Below the pieces are notes generated by a model, which saw only the letters and a list, made by a program, of their open reading frames with translations, was not told the origin of the DNA and made no database searches. The position numbers were made by a program, and so were the translations under genes. From positions 1,178,001 through 1,242,000 of the forward strand of contig JANCIK010000012.1 in assembly GCA_028532985.1 (NCBI GenBank): a DNA stretch of 64,000 bases, written 5' to 3'. Shown piece after piece: positions 51,118 through 62,744 of the stretch. Position 1 is the stretch's first letter; each line of letters begins with the position of its first letter. The DNA comes from Stropharia rugosoannulata (taxonomy: Eukaryota; Basidiomycota; Agaricomycetes; Agaricales; Strophariaceae).

Positions 51118-51474
51118 TGGGAGAGAGTAGAGCCAAAGAAAGCTCCTAAATTTGCATATGCCTCCCCGGAGGTTCGGAGCGCGTAAAGGGATGTGGCTGC
51201 GACGTTCGGGAATGTGCGCGCGAGGCCAAGATGAAGAAGCTACGCAGGAGCTCGCTCACATTTGCGGCATAGGACTCTGAAAGATTTCTAAGAGCCCTAC
51301 ATAACGGTCTAGAGCAGAGTGTGAATGCGAGACTTTCACCGGAACCTGTGGCCAGAAGTCCTTGCAAGTATGGAAGGATATTGACCATCGATGGAAACGT
51401 AGAAATGCGGAAATATTGCCTTTTACGCGAGGATCGTGCCGTAATGACATCACTAACTTTTTGAGCCGATCGCA

Positions 51475-51481
51475 TATAAAA
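51475..51481 (+). promoter_or_regulatory. TATA box of hexose transporter 1
   Basis: TATAAAA lies 54 bp upstream of the ATG at 51529. The second tandem transporter has its TATA-like box 51 bp upstream, so the core promoters have parallel layouts. Confidence 0.5.
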
Positions 51482-51528
51482 AATGTGGTCCTCGGTCAAG
51501 GAAAGGTCGACCATCTTCTCTGTCCAGA

Positions 51529-53735
51529 ATGCCTCTCTTCTACATGTGTGTCCTCATCCTTCACTCAAAAAATCACTGCTCATCGTCGTTTCTTTTTTCA
51601 GGAATGGAATGCCCATCGGGGGTACCGCTATCTTGCTGGCTGTCGTCGCCAGCATGGGAGGCTTTATGTTCGGATACGACACGGGTCAGATCTCTGACCT
51701 TCTCCTCATGAGGGATTTCAAGCAACGCTTTGCGTCGTGCGAAAACCCATTGGACGAATCGACATGCCACTTTACAACTACTCGCCAGGGACTCATCGTC
51801 TCCCTGCTATCAATAGGAACGCTCTTCGGCGCATTGTGTGGTGCCCCGTACGCAAATTTATTCACAAAAATCCATAAAACATATCTAACTCTGTTTGTAG
51901 AATCGCCGACAAAATCGGTAGACGATATGCCATGGTCAGCGAATGCTGCCTGTTCTACGTCGGCCTCATTGTGCAAATTTCCTCCCACCATGTCTGGCAG
52001 CAAGTTGCTGTCGGCCGTATGATCTCCGGTATGGCCATCGGTGCCCTCAGTTCTGCTGTCCCAATGGTATGTCGATGTTCTTTAATTTTAAAAAATTCTT
52101 CTAATCCGTTATGTCCGTAGTACCAAGCAGAGACCGCTCCCACCCAGCTCCGTGGAACTCTCACAGCTACGTATCAATTATTTATTACCTTCGGTATCCT
52201 TGTCGCATGTACGTACATTCTATTATTATCCTTGCCACGCGTCCTGATCCGTCATCTCAGATTGCATTTCCATTGGAACGCGCGAACTGACCGGCTCTGC
52301 CCAATGGCGGACGGTCCAGGGTGTTGGTCTTTGCTGGCCCACCACCCTTGCTATCGGTATTCTCTTCATGCCCGAGTCTCCCCGGTATGCGCGCTTCTAT
52401 TGTCCCGATCTTGTATTTTTTTCTGACAAATGATATCTCAGCTGGCTGGCCGCCCAAGGTCGTATCAAGGAAGCCCAACGCTCGATTGCGCGTACATATG
52501 GTATCAGCGCTGCCGACGAAGATTCTAACCGCTTCGTCCAGGCCGAAGTCGAGGAGATGGTGAACCAGGTTGAGAACGAGCGCCGCCTGGCCGCGCAAGG
52601 CGGATGGATCGACTGCTTCCGATCGGTCAACAAGACCCGCTACCGCACTCTGCTCGGCATGACCCTCCAGACCTTCCAGCAGCTTACCGGTGCCAACTAC
52701 TTCTTCTACTATGGCGCCACCGTCTTCCAGTCTGTTGGTATCGACGACAGCTTCATCACCCAAATTATTCTCGGCGCCGTCAACTTCGTGTGCACATTCG
52801 GAGGTCTCTATGTCATGGAGCGGGTGAGTTTTGTTTGCTTGGCACTTATTTTTATCTCCGGTAGCTCATTATACGCTCCTCTCTAGTTCGGACGCCGTAT
52901 TCCCCTCATGGTCGGCGGTGTTTGGCAGTCAATCTGGCTGTTCATCTTCGCCGCTGCTGGTGTGGCTAAGGATCCCACTGAGAACCAGAACATCGGAAAG
53001 CGTGAGTTAACCATATGCTCTATCACCCTATTTGGGCAATGATCTAACAGCTTGCCGTGTTTAGTAATGATCGTTTGCGCCTGCTTGTTTATTTTGGGAT
53101 TCGCCACCACGTGGGCGCCCGGTGTCTGGATTCTGGTTGGCGAGACCTTCGGTGCCAAGACCAGGGCCAAGCAGGGAGCTCTGTCCACTGCCACCAACTG
53201 GCTCTGGAATTTCCTCATCGCTTTCTTCACCCCCTTCATCACATCCGCCATTGGCTTCAAATACGGTTTTGTCTTCGCATGTATGTGATTCTAAACTCCT
53301 CACCCCTATCTTGCGACTTACGGTCTCTCATTTAGCATGCAATCTTGCGGGCGCCGTCATCGTCTTCTTCTTCCTTTACGAAAGTTCCGACCTGTCCCTT
53401 GAAAGCGTCGACAACGTAAGCGGTCTTCATTTATGACTTCAAACGCATCTTAACTTAATCATCTATAGATGTACAACGACCCCACCTGCAAGCCCTGGAA
53501 CTCGCGTACATGGGCTCCTGCAGGATACTCCTCAAGATTCGACCTTGTCGAGCAGACCAAGGCTGCTCAAGCCCACAAGCCCCTCGCGAGCGGCGCGCTC
53601 GACGAAAAGCACATCGAGCATGCTCCCACCGAGGAGAAGCACGGAGATATCGGCGCTGGAGTCAGCGCCGCCGAGCAGGGCCTCCAACAGCCAGTGCAAC
53701 CCCGAGAATCACTCACGAAGGAGGGTGCACATTAA
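51529..53735 (+). CDS. Hexose transporter (MFS sugar-porter family), tandem copy 1
   Basis: Twelve-helix plasma-membrane monosaccharide transporter. A short first exon (MPLFYM) splices to [20 protein letters not shown] (TM1). Sugar-porter signatures follow: [63 protein letters not shown] and [18 protein letters not shown] in TM7. FGRRIPLM comes next, then WAPGVWILVGETFGAKTRAK and [15 protein letters not shown]. The tail has the family mark [19 protein letters not shown] and a long hydrophilic cytosolic C-terminus ending at 53735. It has about nine short introns. It resembles fungal glucose/hexose transporters such as basidiomycete HXT1; substrate range is not readable. A cluster of SYGGRG motifs lies upstream. 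Copy 2 follows in the same orientation 1.1 kb away. Confidence 0.93.
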
Positions 53736-54189
53736 GCGCTTGATGGTTACTTCTTTTTCTTTGGTGTCTGTTTGGTTTCGTTCATCGCTGTTTTCTCCAC
53801 ATTTTTATCCCCTCAGCTCACCGTTAATGCTCGTGAAATGATCATGATCTAGTCTAATACCTGTTTCAGCATAACTGATCTTTTTGTATACTTACTAGTT
53901 TACATACACCTCCCGTATTTATCGGGTTGTCACAATATGAAGTGAAGATCTTCTAACGACTCTTTTTGCTCTGTCCTATTTTGAATCTGTATACTAGCAA
54001 GGTAAAAAGGATGAAAATGGTCGCTGAACTACCTTCCCGGCAAGTTCCGAAACGGGTTCTCACAGGAGTTGCAGTCCACTGAGAGCGTTCCCAAAGCGTT
54101 CCATTGGCGTTCCACAACATATCATGTAAAACGTTCAGCCAGTGGGAGTTATGCTTAAGAGCTTATGTGCAAAGTCTCATAACGTAAAT

Positions 54190-54232
54190 TTGGCTCCAAG
54201 GTGAGTGATGCACCTATTCCGGCTACTGACAA
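54190..54232. repeat. Dispersed repeat, partial copy C
   Basis: CTCCAAGGTGAGTGATGCAC followed by TCCGGCTACTGA matches copy B at 6585-6632 (CTCCAAGGCGAGTGATGCGC, TCGGCTGCTGA), with a small deletion between the blocks. This shows the unit is dispersed over at least 48 kb. Confidence 0.45.
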
Positions 54233-54799
54233 AACTGAATCAGGATGTATAATCTGTTTCTACTGCTTCATAGTGCGTTAAAGCTCTTAATTATATGCCT
54301 CACCTATGAATCTAATAATTTCACTGATGCACTTAATTATTTTTATCTCTAAAACCAAAGGTATGACATGTAACTTGCATGCCACAAATGCCACACTGCC
54401 TCGTTTTCTTTGCTGTACTGCCGGTTCATATGTGTTTTTATATTCTAAACGTCCGTAGAACTGAGGGGATAATAGGACCAGTGTAAGGAAGTTTACTACG
54501 TTAAACTTTCCCTGAAAATTTCCAAGTTTGTCCAGTATGCACTCCTGGGAATTAGTATTTGCTACGCATACGTACATATGTACGTATCTAATTTCCACTT
54601 TCATCGCAAGTCCCTTTCTAAGGTTTTCCACATGAGAAAATACGAAGCTAAGTAAAGCATTCGATTAGGTCGTCGTACCGAACATTACCTAATGTCATGG
54701 AGTTGTCACGGAGCGAAGCCTATGACAAAGGGCGGGAAAGGAGATATTCCCATTTACAGAAGCGGGGCTGGTTCAATGACATCACCGCTATCCGGATCC

Positions 54800-54805
54800 T
54801 ATAAA
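54800..54805 (+). promoter_or_regulatory. TATA-like box of hexose transporter 2
   Basis: TATAAA lies 51 bp upstream of the ATG at 54851, matching the position of the TATA box in the first tandem copy. Confidence 0.5.
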
Positions 54806-54850
54806 CAATGTCTCTTCAATGTCTCTATACGCATCCCTCAACCCCCCAAA

Positions 54851-57173
54851 ATGCCTCTTTTCTATATGTAAGTGGCATTGATATTTATGCTGCTATAGTC
54901 CCTCAACAGGTGGAATTTTTAGGCATGGAATGCCCATCGGGGGCACCGCGATCATGCTGGCTCTCGTAGCCAGTATAGGCGGTTTCATCTTCGGATACGA
55001 TACCGGCCAGATCAGCGATATCCTACTCATGCCGGACTTCAGACAGCGCTTCGCGACCTGTTCGAATCCTCAGGATACAAATACATGCGAGTTCTCGACC
55101 GTTCGTGCGGGGCTTATCGTCTCTCTGTTATCGATAGGAACCCTCGCCGGCGCACTGCTCGGGGCCCCGTACGTACCGTTTACCGCGCCCCGCATGTAGT
55201 CATTACTCACTGTTATTGCAGAATAGCAGATTCGATTGGTAGGCGATATGCCATGGTCAGCGAGTGCATGCTATTCTATGTCGGCCTCATCATCCAGATG
55301 ACATCCCGTCATGTGTGGCAACAAATTGCGGTCGGCCGTTTTGTCGCTGGCCTGGCGATTGGTGCGCTCAGCGCCGCCGTTCCAATGGTGCGTTAAAACA
55401 TGAAGGTTACTCAGAGTCTTGTTTCTAATTTTATACGTTGATAGTATCAAGCGGAGACTGCCCCGACTCAGATTCGTGGCACGCTGACTGCCACTTATCA
55501 GTTATTTATCACTTTTGGTATCCTCGTTGCATGTGAGCCTATCATTGCTGTACGGTACCTCGCGAGGTCGTGTCTGACCCCAGTATCTAGACTGCATATC
55601 CATTGGCACCCGGGAAATGAACGGTGGGGGCCAATGGCGGACAGTGATCGGCATTGGTTTCATATGGCCGACTATTCTCATCATTGGTATCTTGTTCATG
55701 CCTGAATCCCCGCGGTGCGTTCTGTATTACCTAGTGCTCCAGCACCCAGCTCACGAATAAACCAACCCCAGATGGCTCGCTGCGCACGGGCGTCTCAAAG
55801 AGGCAGAGCGCTCAATAGCGCGGTCGTACGGCATCAAGGCCGCCGACGAGGCGTCTAACCGCTTTGTGCAGGCCGAGGTCGAAGAAATAGCCAACCAGGT
55901 CGAGTTCGAGCGCCGCCAGCAGGCCGGGTGGATTGATTGCTTCAAGGCGAAGAACAAAACGCGCTACCGCACGCTCCTGGGCATGACGCTGCAGAGCTTC
56001 CAGCAGCTGACCGGCGCCAATTACTTCTTCTACTACGGCGCAACCGTCTTCGTGAGCGTGGGCATCAACGACAGCTTCGTCACCCAGATTATCCTCGGCG
56101 CGGTCAACTTCGTGTGCACGTTTGGAGGCCTATACGTCATGGAGCGGGTTAGTTTCATATCCCTTGGCGTCTCTAGCTCCGTCGTCTCATCATCTTTTCT
56201 TTCTGTCGTCAGTTTGGACGTCGTCTGCCCCTCATTTACGGGGGTATCTGGCAGGCAATCTGGCTCTTTGTTTTTGCCGCTGCAGGGACAGCCAAGGATC
56301 CCAGGGAGAACCCGAATATTGGAAAACGTAAGTCGTCCCGTAATGACTTGCAAGGAAATGATGTCATACATTTCGTAGTGATGATTGTCAGCGCTTGTTT
56401 ATTTATTTTGGGTTATGCGATGACATGGGCGCCTGGAATCTGGATTTTGATCGGTGAAACGTTCCCGACCAGAACGAGGGCGAAGCAGGGTGCACTGTCA
56501 ACCGCGAGTAATTGGTATGTTATGGAAGGCTATTGAGTACGCAATACTCATTCTTTCTCCTCAGGCTTTGGAATTTCTTGATCGCCTTCTTTACACCATT
56601 CATCACCTCCGCTATCGACTTCAGATATGGCTTTGTCTTTGCAGGTACGCTGTGCTTCCAGGCCTAGTTCATCCGGTCTGACATTGTCAAATGTAGCCTG
56701 TAATCTTACTGGAGCTGTCATTGTGTTCTTCTTCCTGTACGAAAGCTCCGACTTGTCGCTGGAGAGCGTAGACAACGTAGGCAACGCCCATACACACCTC
56801 TCACGCAGAAGACTCATCCACCGTCCCACAGATGTACAACGATCCTAACTGCAAGCCTTGGACGTCACGGTCATGGGCGCCTGCCGGGTACTCGTCGCGA
56901 TTCGACCTCGTCGAGCAGACGAAGGCAGCCCAGGCGCACAAGCCCCTCGCAAGCGGCGCGCTCGAAGAGAAGCACATAGAGCACACCGGGAACGGGAATA
57001 GGATTGCTGATGCTGAGGTCCAGCGGGGCGATATCGGCGCCGGTCCCACCACTGCAGAGAAGAGACAGTCGTCATCGTCGCCGCCAACGTCGCTCACGAA
57101 CGCCCCTCCGGGAGGGATCAGGACGACGGAGCCTGATACTGGCGTGAATGCTGGTGTTGGTGCTCCAAGGTAG
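54851..57173 (+). CDS. Hexose transporter (MFS sugar-porter family), tandem copy 2
   Basis: Close paralogue of the preceding gene, with the same exon plan: MPLFYM, an intron after codon 6 in the same phase, then [20 protein letters not shown]. Shared signatures are [92 protein letters not shown] and [15 protein letters not shown]. The N-terminal and C-terminal cytosolic parts differ most. Copy 2 ends in a Ser/Pro/Gly-rich tail ([11 protein letters not shown]) and carries [15 protein letters not shown] where copy 1 has HHVWQQVAVGRMISG. The stop is TAG 57171-57173. The open frame and conserved key residues indicate a functional gene. Only one SYGGRG motif was noticed upstream, so regulation may have diverged from copy 1. 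Confidence 0.93.
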
Positions 57174-57823
57174 CCACGTGTCTGGCATTGTTTCCTTGGG
57201 TTTCCTCGCCGTCCAGTATTTTCGTTCTTTACCCCAGGTAACATGAAGGCATACATATCAAATAATGCCTTCGAGTGATGGAGCTTAACACAAGGCTGAT
57301 ACTATGTATTACTACTAATTCGTGTCTACACTAGCCTACATTGTATACTCTGCTTAATCGTTTATTGGACTTCAAATGTAATTTCTAATTTTCTATTGCT
57401 CTTACATTAGTGGTCTCCTGGTGGTCTCAGTCTTCAGAGTTACACACTCATGATGTGACCAAGCAACGTGTTAACACAAATATTCCTTTCGAATACCGTA
57501 ACTCCAGCCTTTCATCACAAGTATCCTGTCAGTATGTAAGGTACTACGAAAACTGCAACACAACAATTAGCACAGCGAGTAACTCGTAACACCAAGGCAA
57601 AATGCGTGCAACCAAGTACGTAGCTAGAGAAGGAGTACGACGAATTTGTGTACAAACACTAATTATATAGCCTCTAAAGAATCTATAGCTATAGAAGGGG
57701 AATATGGGGTGTATATACGACAAGAGAGTATATCTAAGCGAGCAATGTAAGATAGTGTGCATGCGAAGGGAGGTGTGAGTGCGCAAAGCGACAGCGTCGA
57801 ACATGCTACGTCAACTTAGTGCT
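57174..57823. other. Convergent intergenic spacer
   Basis: About 0.65 kb between the 3' ends of hexose transporter 2 and the peroxiredoxin gene. AT-rich; nothing recognised. Confidence 0.4.
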
Positions 57824-58769
57824 TCACTCCAAGCGGGGCCTCTTTTTGGATTCGCCATTAGTAGAAGTTCCATTGGTTTGTCCGTTTGGCGCACCGTTAG
57901 AGGCGCTGAAATACTCAAGCTTTCCAACAGGATCGGTCTTAATGGTGTGCGAACCCTCGGTCCAGTTAGCAGGGCAGACCTCGCCGTACTTGTCCTGCAA
58001 TAAACCGGTCAGGAAAGGGAATAACTGCTATAAACAGAAGTGACGTACAGTGAACTGGAAGGCCTTGATGAGGCGTACGGTCTCGTCAACGGAGCGGCCG
58101 ACGGGGAGGTCGTTGACGGTGATCTGTCTCAAAGTACCCTGGGGATCGATGATGAACAAACCACGAAGAGCAATACCCTCGTCCTCAAGGAGGACGCCGT
58201 AGTCACGGGAGATGTTCATGTTGCGGTCAGCAATCAAAGGGAGCTCAAGGTTGGGGCCGAGACCGCCCTCCTTGCGGGTCTGGGTGGCCCAGGCAAAGTG
58301 GGAGAACTTGGAATCGGTGGAGACACCTGTCAAATCGTTAATGAGCTGGTGATAGTATTGATAGGGTGAAAGGCGCTCACCGAAAACAGCGGTGTTGAGC
58401 TCCTTGAATTGGGCAAGAGCGTCGTTGAAGGCGAGAATTTCACTAAGATCCGAACCGAATAAGGGATGTGAATGGTCACTCAAGTCGTTCGACTCACGTA
58501 GGACAGACGAAGGTGAAGTCCCTGTACACAGGTCGGTCAGTGCCACAAATACTATAGCAAACCCAAAGCCAACTCACATAGGATAGAAGAGGAGGACCAC
58601 CCTTATTGTTCGAGAGAAAGGTGTTTAGTGACACATACAGACAGGGAAAACCCAATATGAGCACGCACCATTTGCCGAGATAGTCGCTGAGGGAGACGTT
58701 GATGAACTCGCCGTTGGCGACGGCTTCAGCACTGAAGGTGGGGGCAGGGCGCTGGATGAGAGCAGGCAT
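57824..58769 (-). CDS. Typical 2-Cys peroxiredoxin (Tsa1/Prx1 type)
   Basis: Thiol peroxidase that reduces H2O2 and alkyl hydroperoxides using thioredoxin. The start is the ATG at 58767-58769 ([20 protein letters not shown]). The peroxidatic Cys lies in [17 protein letters not shown], assembled across two introns, and the resolving Cys in [12 protein letters not shown]. Between them are [20 protein letters not shown] and [20 protein letters not shown]; the GG(L)G block in [12 protein letters not shown] matches the hyperoxidation-sensitive class. After EYFSAS a low-complexity extension rich in Asn/Gly/Thr ends in ESKKRPRLE, which looks like a nuclear localisation signal. The stop is TGA 57824-57826. 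It has about five short introns. It is convergent with the hexose transporter gene. Confidence 0.95.
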
Positions 58770-60596
58770 GACGGTAGCTGGTAAAGATGAAGTTGAGAAC
58801 GGAAGCAAAGTTACGGGATGGTGGGGTGATTTAGGGTGCTTTATAATTCTTTTTTTTTTCTGACGCGTTCTTTAGGTTTGTTTGGCGTCATTGGTCCGTC
58901 GGCCGCGTCGGCAAACCCTCTCGATTGTCAAGTTGCTGCGCAACGCCGCAACCTTATTGGATAATTGAAAACCCTATTAGTGTAAACTTTGAAGCATAGG
59001 TCACGACTAGTATAAGTAAGCGTATAAGTAATCAAAGTAGTAATTCACGGGACCTACATGCCCTTTAGAGCACGCGGTCCAGGCTTCCGTCGCGTCGCCT
59101 AGGCCGATGACTCCTGAAAATTTGCTTTATCCTGACTGTTGAGTCACATATAAAGGAGCTTCAAGGAGGGTTTTGCATTATTCATCTACTACAATCAGCA
59201 AAATATAACTACTACAATATTAAAGCTCTCCCACTGGCAGCGTTTACAGGCATCAAAGTAATAGCAAAATTAAGAACAACCGGAACTAATAAAAAGTAAA
59301 AGAGGGCCCAACTTCCAACAAGCGCTACCTTGTATGAAAAAGCACATCTAGATTTAATGATCTTTAATTAGTGCCTTGTAGTAAGATGGGGATAAAATCC
59401 AAGTAAAATTCTCTATTTATCATCTAGACTAGGTTCAACCAGTATAGGTACTAAAAGGTAAATAAGAAAACAGAGATTAAGATACCTCTACAAATGGTAG
59501 TACATACTAGGACATCAGAAATATAACCATTTAGTTTTTTTTTCCAGTTTCTCGCCCTGGAAACAGCAATAAAACCGCCAAAAAAAAAAGAAAGAAAAAA
59601 AACAGGAAACCTTTTTCCTCGGAGACATATGTATGGTAAGTCGGAAACCAAAAAGGGAATCAAGCCTGATAATTACCATTTCTATTCGAATTACCGTGCT
59701 TCTGAACTGCTTCTGAAGTCTAATCTTAAGCTGAAATGTAAGTACGGTTTTCTGAAACAGATAAACCGAACAAAACTAAAAATAAAAAATAAAATAAAAA
59801 CCCCGGATACTAAGTGGACAACTTTCTGATGGAGGTTGTTCAAGGCTTTGGATGTTGAGTACGGACTTGGACACACACCTAGATTTGACATGCAGATGTT
59901 GCCAAACTCAGCGACTGGTGAATTGGTCAACAAGATCGCTGGCATATTTCTGTCTTTCAAACGAATACAGCTGCGAGTCCACGTCCTTATTGTCATAGTA
60001 ACCATTTACGAATAGGAATGACTAGCCTGAGAAAATCTGGTAGTTGGATTCCCTTAATCAAATGTAGTACACACATTAGACGCCTTGAAAACCCTCCGAC
60101 ACAAACAGCAGTACTAGAAAATCCGACAGTGCGTTGTTTCATGTCAAGCAAAAGCTAAAATAAAATAAATCAATTACCGCAAACCGGATCATCAACAGTA
60201 AAGTAAGTAAAAGTCCAGGCCTGTGCAAGCCTGAGGCCTGGACATTGAATATGTTACCTAATAACCATAACTACTAGCTTATTCACGGATCCGGATGAAG
60301 GCTGTACGGACGGAAACGCACACCTTCGTCATGTATCTATCAAAACAGGCATCAATATCTTTGACTTCATTGTCCTTTATAGCTTCGTCTGATTACAACT
60401 GATGATCATCTCGTATTGCCCCACCGAAAAACCCTTCCTCTGGTGATTGTCCAAACGTGCTACAGTAAATAAAGGCATCACATAAATAAATAAGTTATGT
60501 ATGCTACAAAGATCATACAAGCGTCAAAGTCGTGATAATTTACAAGATGATGATGATGATACTGATGATGACAAGTGGAACGTCTGTAGGTGGGGC
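58770..60596. other. Intergenic region with a perfect hairpin
   Basis: About 1.8 kb, AT-rich with poly-T/poly-A runs near 59530-59600 and 59770-59800. A perfect 10-bp inverted repeat with an 11-nt loop lies at 60213-60243 (GTCCAGGCCT ... AGGCCTGGAC). No gene recognised. Confidence 0.45.
58840..58845 (-). promoter_or_regulatory. TATA box of the peroxiredoxin gene
   Basis: On the minus strand TATAAA lies about 71 bp upstream of the peroxiredoxin ATG, followed by a pyrimidine-rich leader. Assigned by motif and spacing. Confidence 0.45.
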
Positions 60597-62744
60597 CTAA
60601 TTTCCAAGTGCCAGAACATTCCGGAGCCAGTGGCCCATCGGAAATTCTTCCTGGGAGACTCTTACAATCCACGGATGCTGGAGGAGCAGCCTTGCGCCCG
60701 GGCGCGTGGTCGGATCCTTTACCAAACTGAAAAGACATAAATGAGGGTCGGGTGGGCGAAAACGTATACACTACTTACATCTGCGAGAAGAACTCTCTCA
60801 TTTCAGTCGTCCAAAGCTCTGGTTCGTCCAGTGAAGGGGGCTGTGTCACTTAGCCATTAGTTTTACGGCACAATTGAATAGGCTTACAGGAGTAGTGTTG
60901 TCCGTTATATGTACCATGAGATCGATTACCTCCAGGTAATCTGCGTACGGGCGCCTAATTTGTATACACTCAATTAAAGATATTCCCAGGGACCAGATGT
61001 CTGCGCGGTCGGTATACGCCTTGCTCAGGACCCTCTCTGGCTAATTTAAATTCTTGATGTCAGATACGAATGGTTAGATTGCGACAATGACCACAAAGAC
61101 TCACAGCTGTGTACGGTATGAAAGAGAGAAATGTACCACCAATCCTGTTTACCGATTCACCAAAGGGCACGAATTCGCTGAGCTTGGCAACACCGTCGTT
61201 TGAGAGTAGAATGTTAGACGGCTTGATGTCTCTATGAAGTATGTTCGCCCTGTGTAAGAATGCGAGGCCTTGGAGGATCTGGCGTGCGATTACTTTCAGA
61301 TGGGTTTGACTGTTAAGTATCACCTACCCCATCCGTAATCTTTCCTATCGCAACTTCCTCGATCGTCCTACCTGCGCATTTTATCCTTGAAGTGATAGAT
61401 CCCAAGCTTCCTGCTTCGAGAAACTCGAGCACGACCTTTAGATCCCCCTGTTTGCGCTCCCCATCGTATATCGCGAAGCACTCGACTATATTCTGGTGCT
61501 TAAGTACCAGCAGTGGGCGCAGTTCCTTTCGGATTTGCGCCGCTGCCATTTCACGGGGCGTTATAATCTTGCAGGCGTATAAGGCGCCTGTTCTCTTGCA
61601 CCGTACCTTGTTTAGCGCCCGCGTCGATGACTTGCCTAGCAGTTCCAGCTGATCAAAGGAAGCATCGGAGAAGTCGAGGGGGTTCAGTGGGGCACTCTCG
61701 AGTACATAATCGGGGAAGGGCTCTGGCGCTGTCTCGGTGGCCAACACCAGCCGTGGAGCAAGAGGCTCTGGTATGTGCCTGAGTGATCCCGGCTCGGCGA
61801 GTGGAATGTTATCTGCTGGGAAGTCTTCAAAAGAGGATGTAAATTCGAGTGGAGGACTATGAGAGTCGTCATCACCACCTGATGACAATCGTAGCAGACG
61901 TCTTCGGAAAACACAAACATGCCAGGCCATTGCAAGCGATGTTCCAGCAACAGCACCGACTAAGTCACGGTGACTCCGCGACATGAAGAGAAGGATGCAC
62001 AACGTAATGCCGCTAAAGGTCCACAATGGGGTGCGGGCAAAATACTGCCATATGGTGGATGCTGCCAGCATGATATTGAGAGAATCCATGAATGCGAGAG
62101 ATGGAAAGTCAGAGCGATTGCATACGGTCGTAAAGAAGAAGGTAGAGAGGAAGCCTATGCTGTTAATATTGCCTATCCTGGCCACATAGGATCGGACACT
62201 TCTATTCGAGCGGAAGACCCAGAGCAAGGTGGCAGTGACGATATGAAGCAGGTGTATGATGATATCAAATTGGTATGCTTTGAAAGATATCAGCGGAGAG
62301 TGTCGCCTGCGGAGAGATGCAGTTAGATCAGGGTAAGCAGGGCTCGACGGGTTGATACAAGGCAAACCAAGTGATACTCACCCAGCACAGGAGTGTATTC
62401 CGTTTACTGCACATACATAATTAACAAGCTTGATGTGAAAGACAATGGGCACGATGGGAAGGGTAAACTGAGCCGTCAGCGGAGTCACTAAAATGATAAT
62501 AAAGATTGCCAAAAATATGATGTTGGCTGGGGAGGGGGAAAGGAAATAGGTTGCCCAAAATATGCATACTAGCTGCACGATCTTGAGAACATCTTGTCGA
62601 ATGCGGTTAACGGGAAGGCGAGGATGAAGCAAAGTCGTTAGTTCCGCAACGGCGTGGCCCAGCCCGCGTCGAATATCCCTGATTAAAAGATATTTAGTTC
62701 ATACTGGGCGATGGCGGAGTCGAAAAAGAGGTTAACTTGGACAT
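60597..62744 (-). CDS. Multi-pass membrane protein with C-terminal MAPKK-like pseudokinase domain
   Basis: The proposed start is the ATG at 62742-62744. An 8-nt coding first exon (ATGTCCAA) splices over about 58 nt into a frame reading [20 protein letters not shown]. The first ~230 residues hold about six hydrophobic segments, including [67 protein letters not shown] and [19 protein letters not shown]. An acidic linker leads to a kinase fold closest to MAPKKs: [81 protein letters not shown] and [14 protein letters not shown]. The P-loop has lost two glycines, and DFG is replaced by EFV in [11 protein letters not shown]. It keeps the beta3 Lys and HRD Asp but lacks the metal-binding Asp, so catalysis is doubtful. 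The stop is TAG 60597-60599. Confidence 0.8.

Larger units (their letters stand above)
47453..51528. other. Long divergent intergenic region
   Basis: About 4 kb between the kinase gene (-) and the first hexose transporter gene (+). An extra 5' exon of the kinase gene may lie near 47515-47600. The region holds a 12-bp palindrome GATCACGTGATC at 49073-49084, a pair of near-identical 18-bp sites (49085-49102, 49336-49353) and short GAGGCCT-type tandem repeats near 50080-50110. A cluster of carbon-repression-like motifs at 51050-51117 is listed separately. ORFs here are short and motif-free. Confidence 0.45.
53736..54850. other. Spacer between the tandem hexose transporters
   Basis: About 1.1 kb. 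It contains a third diverged copy of the dispersed repeat (54190-54232), a single SYGGRG match (GCGGGG, 54762-54767) and a TATA-like sequence at 54800-54805 before the second transporter start. No gene recognised. Confidence 0.5.

Noticed and set aside
62378..62632. Separate small membrane protein upstream of the pseudokinase
   Set aside because: Its first codon is TTG, and its 3' end has a consensus donor (GG|GTGAGT) that joins in frame to the next hydrophobic exon, so it is part of the same gene.
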